A DNA stretch of 64,000 bases from Silurus meridionalis (lineage: Eukaryota > Chordata > Actinopteri > Siluriformes > Siluridae): the NCBI RefSeq assembly GCF_014805685.1, contig NC_060899.1, forward strand, positions 6,807,790-6,871,789. Direction: 5' to 3'. The translations under genes and the position numbers were made by a program. Shown piece by piece: positions 49,817 through 63,897 of the stretch (position 1 is its first letter; every line of letters starts with the position of its first letter). The notes beneath the pieces are model-generated. The model did not search any database. It worked only from the letters and a program-made list of their open reading frames with translations, and was not told the origin of the DNA.

Positions 49817-52800
49817 TCAGCAGGGGCTCTGGGTCAGCTTGCGGTAGTGGGGCATGACCTTGCTGTCAGGAAGGTAGAGGGCCATCTCCAGAGCCACCAG
49901 GATGGTGAATTCGAAGGCGATCAGGTCGCGTCGGCTGAGACGGAACCTCTCCTCCAGCTTCTGCGTGGAGAAAAAAAAAAGGATAGATCATTAACCTAAA
50001 CCAGACAGGGGAATGGGGAAATCTTGAACAATCTGATTCGCAAAAAAATGTGTGTGCATGTTGGAGCACGTTTGTGGAATTCCAGGAAAGTTTTTTACAC
50101 TGTTATTGTATGCAGCTTGCAGAAAGAAACAACAGAATGGCCTGTTGTGTATTATTCTATTTAAACCATTTAGTAATTGAAAACACTTCACATTTCAGTG
50201 GATAATAGTCTGATGTTATGTTGAGATTTTCATTGGGAGTGACGAGAACGGACAGGATTAAAAGCGAGTTGATTAGAGGGACAGCGCATAGATTGGGATT
50301 ATTTGGACATGTGCAGAGAAGGTACATGGGGTATATCAGTAGAAGAATTTTGAGTATGGAGCCACCAGGAAGGAGGAAAAGAGGAAGACCAAAAAGGAAA
50401 TTTATGGATGTGGTGAAGGAAGACATGCAGGTATTTGTTTTGAAAGAGACAGATGTAGAGGTCGGGTGTTATGAAGACGGATGATCCACTGTGGCGACCC
50501 CTAATTGGAGAAGCCAAAAGAAGAAGAAGATAGTCTAATATCATGTTGTTCAACGTCTGAGACACATGTATGAGAGGATTCCTCTTCTCACTTACGTTTT
50601 AACTTCCAAAACATGGCAATAAAATCTACTTATTATTACCGTAATTTCCGGACTATAAAGCGCACCCATATATAAGTCGCACCCACTGAATTTTACAAAT
50701 ATTTAAATTTTTAACATAAATAAGCCGCATCTTGTGTCTACACTAATGTACTTTACACAGGCTTTAATTCAAGACCGAGGAATATGTCCTTATTATTTTC
50801 TGATGCTTATTATTTTCTGATTATTTTCTACTAAACAGTAGCCGACCAATAAAGTCATTGTTTACTGTCTTCCTCCTTCCTTTCACAACTATTTCTTTTG
50901 GGAGTTTATCTTTTGGCATCGTCGTGCGTTTAAAAAATAATTTTTTTCTCCTGATGCCGTGCAGCTCAGAACACAGGTGAGGTGCGTTTTTTCGGTTCTG
51001 TTCGGAAATTTCTTTGGTCTAATGTTATGTCGCTCATTTTTTTGGCCTGAAGTTGTGAAACCGGGAAAAACCCAGGAAAAATGTATGAATTAGCCGCTTT
51101 GTTGTTCAAGCCGCGGGGTTCAAAACGTAGGAAAAAAGTAGCGGCTTATAGACCGAAAAGTATGGTAATCTTTGATTTTGTGGAACACATGCCATACAAG
51201 TTCCTGTCCATGAACTGTTACTAAACACACTATATGGTAAAGATTAATGCATTAAAATAAATATATCGTTCATATTACAGCCACAACTACCTTCTGAAAA
51301 ATCTTAAAGATTTTAAAGATTAATCATGTATTGATAATGCATGTATACACCAATAGCAAAACATTATATTAACTAGTGACTATTTACAGCCAAAATTGCT
51401 TGATTACATGCCCAATAAAACAGTTAACTGATGTGCAATATTAGATAAGTCATACATACAGTACAGTGATCAATTTTCAGTTTAAAATAAACTCATTCCT
51501 TTTTATTTACTTTAATAGGTGGCAAAGTCAAACACCCTGACATGATATTAGGAGGAAACCTTGAGAAGAACCAGACTCAAAACTCAATCTAACTGCAGCT
51601 TTGTGTGAATTGTACGACCAGTAAATTCAGCATAGTTTAACATGAACTCTTATTCTAGCTGTTCACTGATGGAGATTCGAGTGCAAACCGGTTAATAGAA
51701 ATTGGAGTTCTAAACCATTGTAGCAAAATTACATCTATCAATTTCATTTAAAAGCTGTCAATCTTTAAGTCAAGTCTAGTCAAGAAGCTTTTATTGCCAT
51801 TTCAACCATATATACTGTAGCTGACGCAGTACACAGTAAAATGAGGCGACGTTTCTCCAGAACCCTGGTGCTACATTTAACAACATAAACATAGCGCTAC
51901 CCAACAGAACACAGAGTTAAGGACTAAATTAAGTTGTTCTCGCCACAGAAAGTGCATCATGTGCAGACAAAAGACAACACGAGACCGTGCAGGACAGATA
52001 CACAAAGCACAAAATAGCGCCACCAGTAAACCTACTGTATAATGAGTTATACAGTACAATGTGCAAAAGAGAACTGTATACAGGAGGTTACTTGTAAATA
52101 AACACAAAATGTAAACAAAAAAGTTTGTGCAAAACAGCAATACCAGCAGTCAAGTAGATGTGCAAAAACAGCATGTAAACAGTTATGTGGTTATAAAAAA
52201 TAGTAATATAAAATATTAGTATCGTGTGTTTGAGTTCAATGCGGTAACATGCAGTTGAGTGAGTTTGTGCGTGTGAGTTTCGGTATTAGTTCAGTTCTCT
52301 GTGTTGAGAAGCCTAATGGCTTGAGGGAAAAAACTTTTGCATAGTAGGAATGTGAGGCCCCTAATGCTTCTAAACGTCTTCTCTGATGGCAGAAAGGTGA
52401 AGAGTTTGTGTGAGGGGTGTGTGGGGTCATCCACAATGCTGTTAGCTTTGTGGATGCAGCGTGTGATGTAAATGTCCGTGATAGAAGCGAGAGAGACTTC
52501 TCGGCAATCCTCACTATCCTCAGTAGGGACTTGCCATTCGAGACGGTGCAGTTTCCAAACCAGGCAGTGATGCAACTGCTCAGGATGCTCTCAATGGTCC
52601 ATGTGTAGAATGTGGTCAGGATGGGGGGAGGGAGATAAGCTTTCCTGAACCTTTCTTAAGAAGTAGAGATGCTGCTGGGCTTTCCTGGCAATGGAGCTGG
52701 TGTTGAGTGACCAGGTAAAGTTCTCCACCAGATGAACACCAAGGAATATGGTGCTCTTGACGATCTCTTGAGGATCCATCAATGATCAGTCAAGAGTGGT

Positions 52801-55800
52801 GGCTCTGTGCGCTCCTAAAGTCAACAACCGTCTCTTTGTTTTGTCATTGTTTAGAGACAGGTTGTTGGCTCTACACCAGGCTGTTTTACCTCCTCTTTGT
52901 ATGCTGACTCTTCGTTCTTGCTGATGAGACTCACCACGGTCATGTCATCGGCGAACTTAATAACGTGGATTTAAAGTGGTAACATCTCATGAATCCTTAG
53001 ACTCCCCATGTGAGGCCATCCACAAAAGCAGCAAGTGGTTTCCAAGTGATAAGAACTCCAACCAGTAAGACAGCAAAAGCAGACGTGTATCAGGGTGTTA
53101 GTTAATATTAGTCTTCAAAACACCCTTCGTAACTGTCAATCATTCTATATTTACATAATGATTGGCAGATTTACATGATTTAGTGGGTGACAATGCATAG
53201 CAACATACATATGCCAAATGTGTTCATCTGTAAACATCTGCCGAAGTAAAGTGCCATAATTAAATCCTTTTTGAAAAGATGCGACTTTGGGTTGCATTGG
53301 TACAATATATTGTTCTTATAATGTGACCGGTATGTATGCGTGTGTGTGTTCTGTTTGTCTAAACTCACATCAATTAGCTGCTTGACTTCTTGTTTCTTGA
53401 AGTCACTGCTGATTTTTGCGGCCAGCAAGAGGCAAGCGGTGGCCACCAGCTTCCTGTTCTGCTTGTTGAGGCGGCCCTGAAGGACGAGCTTCTCAAAGTA
53501 CGCAAACGCCATGGCGATGGTGACTGGCTGCAGAAAACACTCTTCCCCTACAGCACGCATTTCTCGCTTCAAACTGATTCCAATCAGAGACAGAGAGAGA
53601 GGGGGGGGGGAGAGGAGGAGAGAGGGAGAGAGGGAGAGACGGGTAAGTTTATGGGACAGGGAAAGAAAAATATTTTGGATAAACTTTTGTATTGTTGTAT
53701 GTAAAGTGAACTCGCTTGTAAAGAGCTGAAACTACAGGTTAACTTTAAACCTAGTTTAACCTAGTTTTACTAAGGTTTTTCCAGCTGTGTTATCTAGCCT
53801 TGAATTATTTACCATTAATTTGCCATTCATGTTGCTATGGTCACAAATTTACATACACTGTCACGAATGCATAAATTACAAACGACTGCTGAACCGAAAA
53901 ATGAAAATGAAATAAACCAGATTGTCAAACAAGAAAAATAATCAAATGCTACAGTAAGAATATGCATATTTTAGAATGCAAAACAGAACAATGCCATAAC
54001 TAATAATAAAAAAAACAAGACGTCTGGCAGGCGATAACAGCACCAGTCAATGGAGCAGAGAGTAGATCAGGGAGTCGGACAGTTGACAAAGTGAAGAAAT
54101 AATGAACTTTGACTGCTGAGCCAAAGAAATAAAATTGAATTACCCAGATTGGGGGAAAACGCTCTGTTACTCTCAGTTACTGTGGGGATCACAAATTCTT
54201 GTCCAACAATTCAGCAAAGCTGGAATCAAATCTTTGAATAGGCTCTTTATATCCATATATATCCAGAGGATTGGTACAGTCATTACTATTTTACGCCTAA
54301 AAGCCTTCTGCTCATTTAGCCTGCATGTTAGATGCACCATTATAACTTCCTTTGTATTTTTTCTTTGTAAGTGGGGAAGACTTACCATTTACCACCTACT
54401 TTTGACTTGCGCTACATAGCACTACACTTAGATGGTGCAACAAGTATTAATTCTACATAGGCCTTACAACCAGGTGTTTGTCCAGCTGGTGCAATCGACT
54501 GCAACAACAACAAAGACAGGACTTGAGATCTGGTGGATTTTACTCTCACTGCAGCAATTAGATATAAACCTTGTGAAGAAAAAAAAAAGCAAATTTATTC
54601 TGTTTATGTTCAAGAAAGGTACACTCCTTTACAAGTCTTATTGTGAACAACAATGTTTGCAGATGAAGCCAATTTAACATCACAAGTGGCTTTACATGCT
54701 CTATGGATTCCTACGATATGCCATAAACTACCATAAACTTAAGATTTCAACCCGTGTGTGTGTGTGTGTGTGTGCGTGTGTTGCTACTGTTGGGCTCCAG
54801 ACTGCTTTGAACAACAAGCAGAAGGTTCACCTGATGATACTTTGCCTACCTTCTGATCTTACTGAGGGTGAGCTTGATGTGAGGAAATTTCTCTTTAAAG
54901 GTCTCATTCATGTCTTTTTTCAAATCTGATGGCTTGACATACTCTATTACCGTAGTCTAAGACACACAGAGACAGAACAGGAGTAATATTGGAAAAAAAG
55001 AGAAAAGCACACAGTCACGTCAGATAATTTAAAAGAACACTGCAAAAAAAGGTCTTCCATTTCTACTATTGACTCCTTAATTAAATTAAATTCATTTTGA
55101 GACTAAAGTGTACATCAGAAATAACTTAAATTTATAAATATAATAAATATAAATTACTGATTGCTTTGGGTCATATATATATCAAGAGTATATTTCATTT
55201 TATTGTATTTTTTTTACTTTGTATGGTTGAAGGAGAAACATTTAAAAACAAGCAAAACATTTTTCCGTAACATTATTAAAAAAATATTGTACTGTGACAC
55301 AAAATCATAATATAGAGAATATTACAAATATACAAATTGTATATAAAATGTAGAGCGTTGAAACAAACTGATTAACAACATTGACTAAATATCTGATTTC
55401 AATCAATTTAAAACTAATTGAGATGTAACAGTAATTACCTCAGAGTAATTCCTTATAATGCCAATGTTCTGTATATATTGCCTGATACAGTATGCTTAAG
55501 AAGCAATAACAGCTTTTTGATACTTGCTATATCAGCAAAATGTGCTATATCAGTTTGAAATGTGAATCTTTTTTTTATTTTTTTATCCAGACCTGTTGGA
55601 TAGCAGTCAAAGGAATCACTGAACTGGAAAATAATTATTTTTTCTGTAAGGCATGTTTGCGTAGTACAGCCGATAGTTTTCAGCAACTCTGATGAGCCCT
55701 GATATATCTGGTATTGAACAATTTTTTTGGTCCAAGCAGGGCACACTAAATGGCAATAGCTGACGAATAATCTGACCCAATGTGCATATTGAACTGCTTC

Positions 55801-58800
55801 AGACTTCTAAATTTACTCCACCTTTTGCTGTCAGAATGACTTCTGCTCTTCCACTAGATTTTTGGAAGCACAGCTGTGTGGATTCAGCCACAAGAGCATT
55901 AGTAAAGTCTTGCACTGATGTCAGTCAATGAGACCAGGCATACTGTCACTGCTGTAGTTCATCACAAAGGTGCTGAGTAGGTGGTCTATGAAATGTTGTC
56001 ATACTAGAAACATGTATGGGCCTCCTAGTTCCAGTAGAGAGATCATACATACTACACAGTTGTGTGTTTACAAGTTTGTAGCAGCTGTTCAAATATGAAC
56101 TATTCAAGAATCAAATCTTGGTGTCGAGTCGTCATACCTTTGCCCGTATATAGTGTGCATTCAGAACTTTGAAATGCACCCAATGAACACTGATCTTTAC
56201 AGTTATTTTCTTCCATGTGGTGAATGATATATAGTGGACAGATTAGTGGGAGATCATGGAAAAACCTGAATATGACCTCCTCACACACACACTAGAACAA
56301 ATCAGTCAGACATCTGTCATACACTAATCCCTTCCTAAAGGGCAAAAAGGGACAAAACAGTCATAGTTGCTGGCTCACAACAACAATGTAGCTCTAACTG
56401 AAAAGGCTACACATGTGCAAGGTCTCCTTATTCCATTGGACACATTTTTGTCTTACCATATAAGAGGCAAAGATCAGAACTCTCTTGTGCTTTCCACAAG
56501 GCCACTGCGGGTCACTTAGCAGGTTGGGATCATATTCTGTGTCATCCAGACCTGAAAAACACACACAAATACAAAATGGGTTATATTTTCCAACATATAT
56601 TCATACTGTCTTTACAGACAGGTTATAACGTTGAATTAACATTAATCTTTAGCAACCACTTTAACTTAATCTGCGTTTCCAGAGCTGGGGTCTTATCACT
56701 CCTGCATACACACAGGTTTATTTAAACCTTGAATATGCATGTTTCTTCGCATTCGACATGATTTATTACGTTTTGTTTGTGCATAAGGTTGTGCCTATAT
56801 TTCTGTACTCTGTGCATATATGCATGAAGAAAACCACTTGTCAAAAAACTAAACTAAAGGTTCTCACAGCAAGGTGTAGACGGGTGACACTGATTAAACG
56901 GAAGCTAAAATCATACATAAAATGCACAGTTAAAGACAGACTGGGATAATGCCTCATTCACAGATTTGTTATGTGCAGCTTTGCGAAATGAATATCACGT
57001 TTTAAGGCACCACAGGATACTCCAGGCTAAGAGCGAGTCAGTTGAATTCATTTGCCACTGCAGTTTAATTGATCACTACTCTACAGGATTTAGCCACAGG
57101 CGTGTTTGAAGCAGAAATTGGGGACATGTCTGGCATTTGCCATCCAGCCAGGAGTCAAATAACAACACATTTCAACGCTATTTATCTTGCTAACGCCACA
57201 TAACACTGCATTTCCAAAACCGGCATCATAAATGATGAATTTCCACATCGTTCGCATAGTTTCAAAATGTAACTGGGGCAAAAAAGGTCCGCACATGCAC
57301 TTTTTAAAATCGCATTTAGCTTTGGAAAAGACATATAAAAGTAGGACATAAACCATTTTTATTTTGTATTTCATGTTACAGTAGCTCTACTTCGGGATCA
57401 TTCTTAGATCTTCGGAAATGCTCCGAGTCATCTGTAACAAGCAGTGTTCTCATGAATCAGTTATTTGAGTGTTTGATAATTTGGGGGAGATTTCTTTATG
57501 CAAAAGCGTGTGGCCATACACGAGCGAATCAATTCTAAATGCTTCAGTTTGTGATAAATACCATATTTTCTTGTGTGCACTTGGCAGGTTGAATACACAA
57601 ACGTAGAACTTGTTTTATACGAGACCCTTGGAGTCTATGTGGACAGTGAGATGAATCTGGAGAACCCAATGGAAACCTACCCGAACATGAGGAAATCATG
57701 TCTACCTCCACACAGGCAAAAACTCGGATCGAACTGTCGGCCGTGAATCCTTAACAACCATATGGAATTTTTATGATAAGACAAAAAATAAACAGCTATC
57801 CAGATTTGTTTTTCCCAATAGAACAAAAAAACAGCTAAACATTTTATACATTCCTAATTTAATTCATATATAACAAATTAAATGCACTATAAATGTGAAT
57901 GTAACTAAACAGAACTATTCTGAATTATATATTTGCTCTATTAATAGCAAATATATGATTCTTTTGGCCATCTGGAACATTACTCTTACTTCCTGTGCCA
58001 AACTGATAATGCAGGATTTGTCTATTATAACGCTTACAAAACAAATGCTATAATTTTAGAGCCTTTAAGAGGTTTAACTTAATGGTTTACTTTTTATACA
58101 TTTTAAGCCTGTGAATGTAGTTCAGTCTACACAGTAAAACCCAAAACTATCCAAATCCACACTTCCTTAACACGCAGAGGGGCCATGTTTATGGTTAATG
58201 AAGGGTTGCTAAATTAGGCAACAGGATGCAGTGAGCAATAAGATGCTCACATGATCGACACACTGAGAACCAGAACAAATGAACACACAAACACAGACAC
58301 AAACTCTCCTTAAAGAATATTATTAACAGCCAGCTGCAGCATGTTCGTTGCCACTTCCCTTCACATTCAATGAGTCACATTGCACAAGGAAGGTTTATTT
58401 TAAGCACTGTGTGTGTGTGCGCGTGTGTGTGTAGCCTTCATTTGCATTCTTCAGAAACATAATGAGCAATACTATACTTATTTTCAGCAGACCTTGGGGC
58501 AATTAGCTACGCTGATTACAGCTAAGTGTTAGAAGAGTTTCGAAATATGCACTGTGTGTGCATGTGCACGTGAGGGTGTTAAAGAGGATGATGAGGCTTT
58601 CACACAGTTCGTACCCAAGTCAAAGCCTACAGTGCTGTTGAGACGGGATGGAGGGCAGCTGCTGCATGGGATGCTGTTTCTGGGGTGAGGCATCTGCAGA
58701 GCGATCTCCGGTGGCTTTTCACGAACCAGTGCATTAGTGGGGTACAGAAACCGGGCATAAGACACAGTCTGAAACACACACACAATCCATACAACTCGTC

Positions 58801-61349
58801 AATTTTACATCATAATGATACTTTCGTTTTTTTCACATTTGACTGTAATGAGGCTGTTAGTGCACCTCAGGGTCTCGATCATACGCCTCATTAAACACGC
58901 TCATACTGACACGTCCTGATGAGAGCTTAATAGACACTTTGAATGATCCAATGAGAGTCTTACCCTGCCGTAGATGCCAAGCTCCACTCCCTCCAGGCCA
59001 GGGAGCATATCTAGTGTGGTGGAAATGCCCCCAGATGAGTGTCTCCGCCTAGGGGTGCTTAGGGCCGGGTCACTGAAAAGGACAAAGAGAGAGCACTGGA
59101 GGCAAAGGGACTTTCTATTATTTAGGGCTTGGTTAAATATATATTTTTTCAGATTTAGGGGTTTTAATAAATAGATGCTCTGATACAAACTGTTTTTCCA
59201 TCATCTGCAGTCCATCAGTAACATACTCTGATAGACAGGAAATAATATATCCATAATCTTAATGTATACTAGCTTGCATTTCAGCTTCAGCTGAACATTA
59301 CCACATATAAATAAATCTGCTTCATGTTACTCAATGTGATAAAGTATATAATAAAGAATGAATGGGAATGTTCATAAAATGTCCACTTATTATTTTTTTG
59401 TCTGTGAAAAGCTGCTTTGAGACAATGTTTTTAAATGTAATGTTTTTACAAATAAAAATGAATTAAATTGTTTTCATTACTGACAAAGTAAAAAAATAAA
59501 AAATAAATAAATCCCCTGCTTACACAAGCATGCACACCATTAAGCTCAATACAGAGGAAAATTACAATGTAGTAAATTTATTACAAAACAGTACATAATG
59601 TGCAATGAAAGAAAAAAAAAAAGGAAATGACGCACAATATTATTTCCTCTTCAATGAATTGCCTTTTCTGCTGGAAAAATTTGTGTTTGCTTTGGCATTC
59701 AGCTTTACCCAAACAACAGCAGAAAACAGAAGCATCAAGTGATCTAATCAAGTAAGGTGTCAATACTTTGACATATTTTATTACACTGAATATGCATTAC
59801 AATTTGTGGTGACAAATCAGCCATTACACATTAACACATCATTGATGACAAAGTATTGGTCATCACAGCTTGGCATTCTCTGTCTATAATGTCTTAAAGG
59901 AACAGAGTACATACACACTGTGTGAAAATGATTTCCATTTTCTAAAATTCCACATTTTTCCATACTTGCTGCATTCAACCATTTAGCAGCTTTATTACAA
60001 CAGACACCGCACCTTCTCTCAGAGCAACATTTAAGTTTGTTTTTCTTTATTTTATTTTTTTTTATTTTGAGTCTGCAATTATTTTGTCAGTCTGCATAAG
60101 CACTGGCTGAGCATTATTATATTTATTACAGAACACCAGCAGTAATTATCCGCCTTTAAATGAGGACATAATAAGGTTTTGGGTTTAACCCAAAACTGAA
60201 TACCTTAAAATCAAGCAGAACAATAATTAAAGTTTAACTAAGAAACATATTATTATACACATTTAAATAATGTTTACTAAAACATTCTGGAATAATGGGC
60301 TCGATGGCCTTTTTGTGCAATATCCCTAACAAAAAAAGTTTGAGAATCCCTGTGTAACATTGGAATTTAGATGAATGTTTGAGAGAGAGAAGAAAGGAGC
60401 AGCGAATCTCTCAAAAGCTCCCGGGCTGAAAAAGTAGAGTGTCGTTCATTGCTAACATTCACAAAACAGCCTCGGCTGGCTCACCTCACACACATCAGAT
60501 CAGCATGCTTTTTTGTCAGGATACACGCGTCTCAGCTCACCAGACGTGCAACTCCGGAACCTTTAAATAACACACTCCTTCGTCATTGTCTCTGCTTGGT
60601 CACTGTGTCTCTGCTCAGACTGAGCTCTCTACAAATAGCAGCTCTTTACACACTGACAGATGGGCTTAGGAAAGTGACCTGAATCAGTCTGATTAACACT
60701 GGGGCTGTCTTCAGTCAGTCACTCGCACAAACACATCATCGTCGTCATATACCATATGTCATTAAACACTTGCTCTTTTCTCATAGATCATTTAGGCATC
60801 ACTTCCTTACTAGCAAGGCTTCACTATTCCTTTTATGACCTTTTACGTAATGAGTGAAAATAAACTGTTTCCCCTCAATCCACAGAGGAAAAATCTAATG
60901 GATGGTGGGAACAGTAGCAAGGTCGTAGGCCGGGTCCTGCCTATATGAGCTGAGTATTTGTGGGAAACTAATTTCAAACTGAAAATTTGTCAGAGGAAAC
61001 TATAAAAACTTGTGTGTCCAACACACATTCATTCTCTTCCTCCCCCTCCCTCTCTCTCATCAAGGCTAGTATTTTAAGTTCATTATAGTCTCAGGAGGAA
61101 ACAGCACATGGAAAAGCAAATAGCAGGAAGAGACATCATTATGCAAAAGAGCAAAAGATGGGAAAGAGATGACAAAACTTCATGGCACTAAGAAAAATGA
61201 AGGGAAGGAAAAGATCATCATTTGGTTGGACTGAGTTGGATGTCTGATACAATATTGTTGATCTTGGGTACCTTATGTAGAAGCTTTCTCCATATGGCAG
61301 CACCGAAAATGCAGCACACAGTGATCTTCTGGCACAGATCAGCACAATC
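49817..61349 (-). CDS. cables2: CABLES2, CDK5 and ABL1 enzyme substrate 2 (5'-partial)
   Basis: In transcript order the exons are 61349-61272, 59072-58964, 58768-58615, 56551-56457, 54956-54850, 53573-53369 and 49960-49817 (TGA at 49817-49819). All phases match, giving 296 C-terminal residues. Conserved blocks are [65 protein letters not shown] and [17 protein letters not shown]. The cyclin-box-like end has [39 protein letters not shown] and [22 protein letters not shown] proteins bind cyclin-dependent kinases and link them to inhibitory tyrosine phosphorylation. [16 protein letters not shown] and ALYLP favour CABLES2 over CABLES1. Upstream exons lie beyond the right edge. Confidence 0.92.
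50218..50530 (+). mobile_element. LINE 3' end (RTE-like), copy 3
   Basis: It reads [20 protein letters not shown] and [16 protein letters not shown] in frame, then TGTGGCGACCCCTAATTGG and a (GAA)n tail. It lies antisense inside a cables2 intron. Confidence 0.85.
50637..51167. mobile_element. DNA transposon/MITE, possibly ISL2EU-like
   Basis: The left end TACCGTAATTTCCGGACTAT and right end ATAGACCGAAAAGTATGGTA are inverted with a few mismatches. AT dinucleotides flank both ends. Inside lie GCGCACCCATATATAAG and a mirror-like GTAGCGGCTTATAG. No coding sequence. The family name is tentative. Confidence 0.78.
51771..52975 (-). mobile_element. LINE (CR1/L2 group), 5'-truncated
   Basis: It shares the 3' UTR and C-terminal ORF of the 22808 copy: [37 protein letters not shown], and a [12 protein letters not shown] piece near 52945. 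It has several stops. It lies in the last cables2 intron in the sense orientation. Confidence 0.88.
54760..54780. repeat. Short (GT)n run
   Basis: A GT run about 70 bases beyond the donor end of a cables2 exon (54850). Too short and distant to infer any effect. Confidence 0.6.
55818..56090 (-). mobile_element. Tc1-like fragment in cables2 intron
   Basis: CAGCCACAAGAGCATTAGTA, GTCTTGCACTGATGTC and GGCCTCCTAGTTCCAGT match the reverse strand of the family seen at 29967 and 47618. No coding frame is left. Confidence 0.68.
56552..58614 (-). other. cables2: cables2 intron with an old SINE-like fragment
   Basis: At about 57600-57765, AACCCAATGGAAACC, CTCCACACAGGCAAAAACTC and GATCGAACTGTCGGCC resemble a widespread, decayed fish SINE/LINE segment. 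A GT run lies at 58408-58432. Nothing else is recognised. Confidence 0.55.
59073..61271 (-). other. cables2: cables2 intron, no recognised feature
   Basis: AT-rich intron with short A and T runs. No exon fits the phase between 59072 and 61272. I see no transposon I can classify. Confidence 0.6.
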
Positions 61350-63856
61350 CTGTGGAGCACGGAAAAAAAAAAAAAATCATCAAAATACCCTTTTTTAATT
61401 TTTTTTTTTTACACCTTTTCTCTTTTAGTGTGAAGGAACGTAACCATTCTGCATCACATGCACTTCTGTTCTCACCACTCCTATGGTTTGGATTCCTAAG
61501 ATCCTTGAAAATTATCTCGAAAACCGCACCCTTCTCGTCCCCCTCCACTTCATCTTCATACTAATTTGTTGTTTTCTGCTATTGCCGGCATGCTACACCA
61601 CTCAAATGCAGGCATTATTGATTTAGTAACCGGTCAGTGGAAAACATCCCATCAGTCTCTCTTCAGTTCCGCTCTCCTCTTTGGCTCCAAATATGAGACA
61701 GAGTTATAAAAAGCCGAAGCCTGGGAAAAATCAGCGGACCGCAAATGTCCGTTGCACTGTGGGACTGTTTATAATGAGTCTTCAATAAACATAACTGTCA
61801 TTCCTCAGTTGGAGGATGAGCAGAGACTTTATAAACATCAATCCAGATAGATCTCAAAACTGCATGTTTGGTTTAAAATGCTTTATGTGCATTATTTATC
61901 TCAAAAGTAAAAAAAAAAAAAAACTTCGGAAAATGCTTACATGGCTTAAATATTTTTTGGTCTTTGGGGGGGAAAATATGCAATCTGTAGGTTGTACATA
62001 GTGGCATTAATCTTTAACAAAGCTAACAAACTGGACATCAAGCATAATATCTGCAGTACTGCACTGCCCACCATCTGGTACGTTATGAGTTGAATGGGCC
62101 ACATACTCATTGTTTTTCTCAGTTATTTCACTCTACACTACAAATTGAAAATTCTTTTTTTTTTAACATATCCAATTTAAGGTGGACCAAACACAGCAAA
62201 AATGAACCACCAAATAATCCATTAAATTCTGTCACAGCGGCCCCAAACCAATGAATCTGTTCCCCTCTGCCCTGTAAATAAGATGATCAGACAAAGATAC
62301 TCAGCAAAAAGGCATTACAAATGATCATCACCACTGCCTCAACAATGCCTGTAAAATAGTACTTTTTGTGGTAAATACAAAACCAATAACACTGAATTGA
62401 AGGTTGGTTTTCACTGTTATGCAATTATAATTATAATATATATATAATAGTCTAGAAGTAGTAAACAAGTTAGCTCTCAAATGTATAGAAACATTAACAC
62501 TTTACCACTCCATTAACACTTAAGTCAAAAACATTTAATATTGGTCATCAGAGATCACACCTGCATCCTTAAACTGTTACAAACTTATTTTATTGATTTT
62601 TTTGATGCTGAGCAGTGGGGTGAAGGTCTGGTGAATGACTTGTCTAAAATGTTCCACTTTTTCTCCTAATGAAGTCCTTTGTTTTACTAGCAGTGTGCTT
62701 TGGGTCATTGCTTTTTGCATGATGAGGTTCCTCTAAATTAAATGCAGACATGTAAATTGGCAGACAGATTTTTGCAATAGTTAAATAATCTCTTGCATAA
62801 TAGAATTTTTGGCATCTTCAGTAAATATTAATAAGCATGGTCCAGAAGCAGCCATGACACTGCCTCCACTGTGTTTGACTGTTTAGCTCTCTTTTGGATC
62901 ATGAACAGATCCTTTCTTTCTCCACATTTCGGGCTTTCTATTAATTTTATAGAGGTCAATGTAAGTTCCAGAATTTTTTGCACTTTCTCTTTGTATCTCT
63001 TTTCAAATTCCAATATGGTCATTCAAATCATACTAGTTTGTACCATGCTAAATGGTATCTATTTTACAAGTGGTTGGCAGTCTTCTAGAATAAACTGTGA
63101 GTTATATACTGCTGTTATTTTTCTTGGCTGGCCAATTCGGTTGTTTGTATACTAGTGAATTTTCCTTTTTTATTTATTTTTTAACAAATTCCAAGTTGTT
63201 GTATTTGCTATACCCAGTGCCATGCAATGCAAAATTTTTCTCTATTTTTTTTTTCTTGAATGAAGCTTGAAATAATGGATTGCTTTTCTCCCATATATGT
63301 GTGGTCTTCATGTTGGTATCCATATTAAATAAAAAATAGCCCTGGGATTCACAGGTGAATCCCAGGGCTCAAATCAAGAGTACACAGAGCACACTCTGGC
63401 AGCAAGAAACACCTAGTCATGTGTTCCAGTATTTTTGATAATTTAAAAATAAATAGGTGGGTTCAAACAAAAGGTGCCATCTACTGTGTACATCTAGGTG
63501 TAGATACTAGGAAGTTAAATCGTTCACCTTATATCCATCTTTTGACCTCAAACCCAGATACCTTTGTGTAGCAGAAACTAAAGAATCAGCCTTGAAACTG
63601 TAATACTATATGGTCAAATGCATCTGTTTATAAACAAATACATTGATTGCAAGCATGTATTTTTCAGAAATTTTTACCCAAACCATGCTGTATTTAAGTG
63701 TAGTGACACAGATATAGCCAGTCAGCTCTGTTAACACTTGCTGCTTATTAGAAGAGAACAGAGCTAAAGTTTTGCACAGGTGGGTAGGGATCATCACTTC
63801 ATAAGACGACAACCCCTCGCCTATTAAACTGATTTATAAATAGAAACAACAGCATA

Positions 63857-63897
<41 letters not shown>

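Noticed and set aside
49817..61349. Assignment as CABLES1
   Set aside because: The cyclin-box region is shared, but [16 protein letters not shown] and ALYLP agree better with CABLES2.
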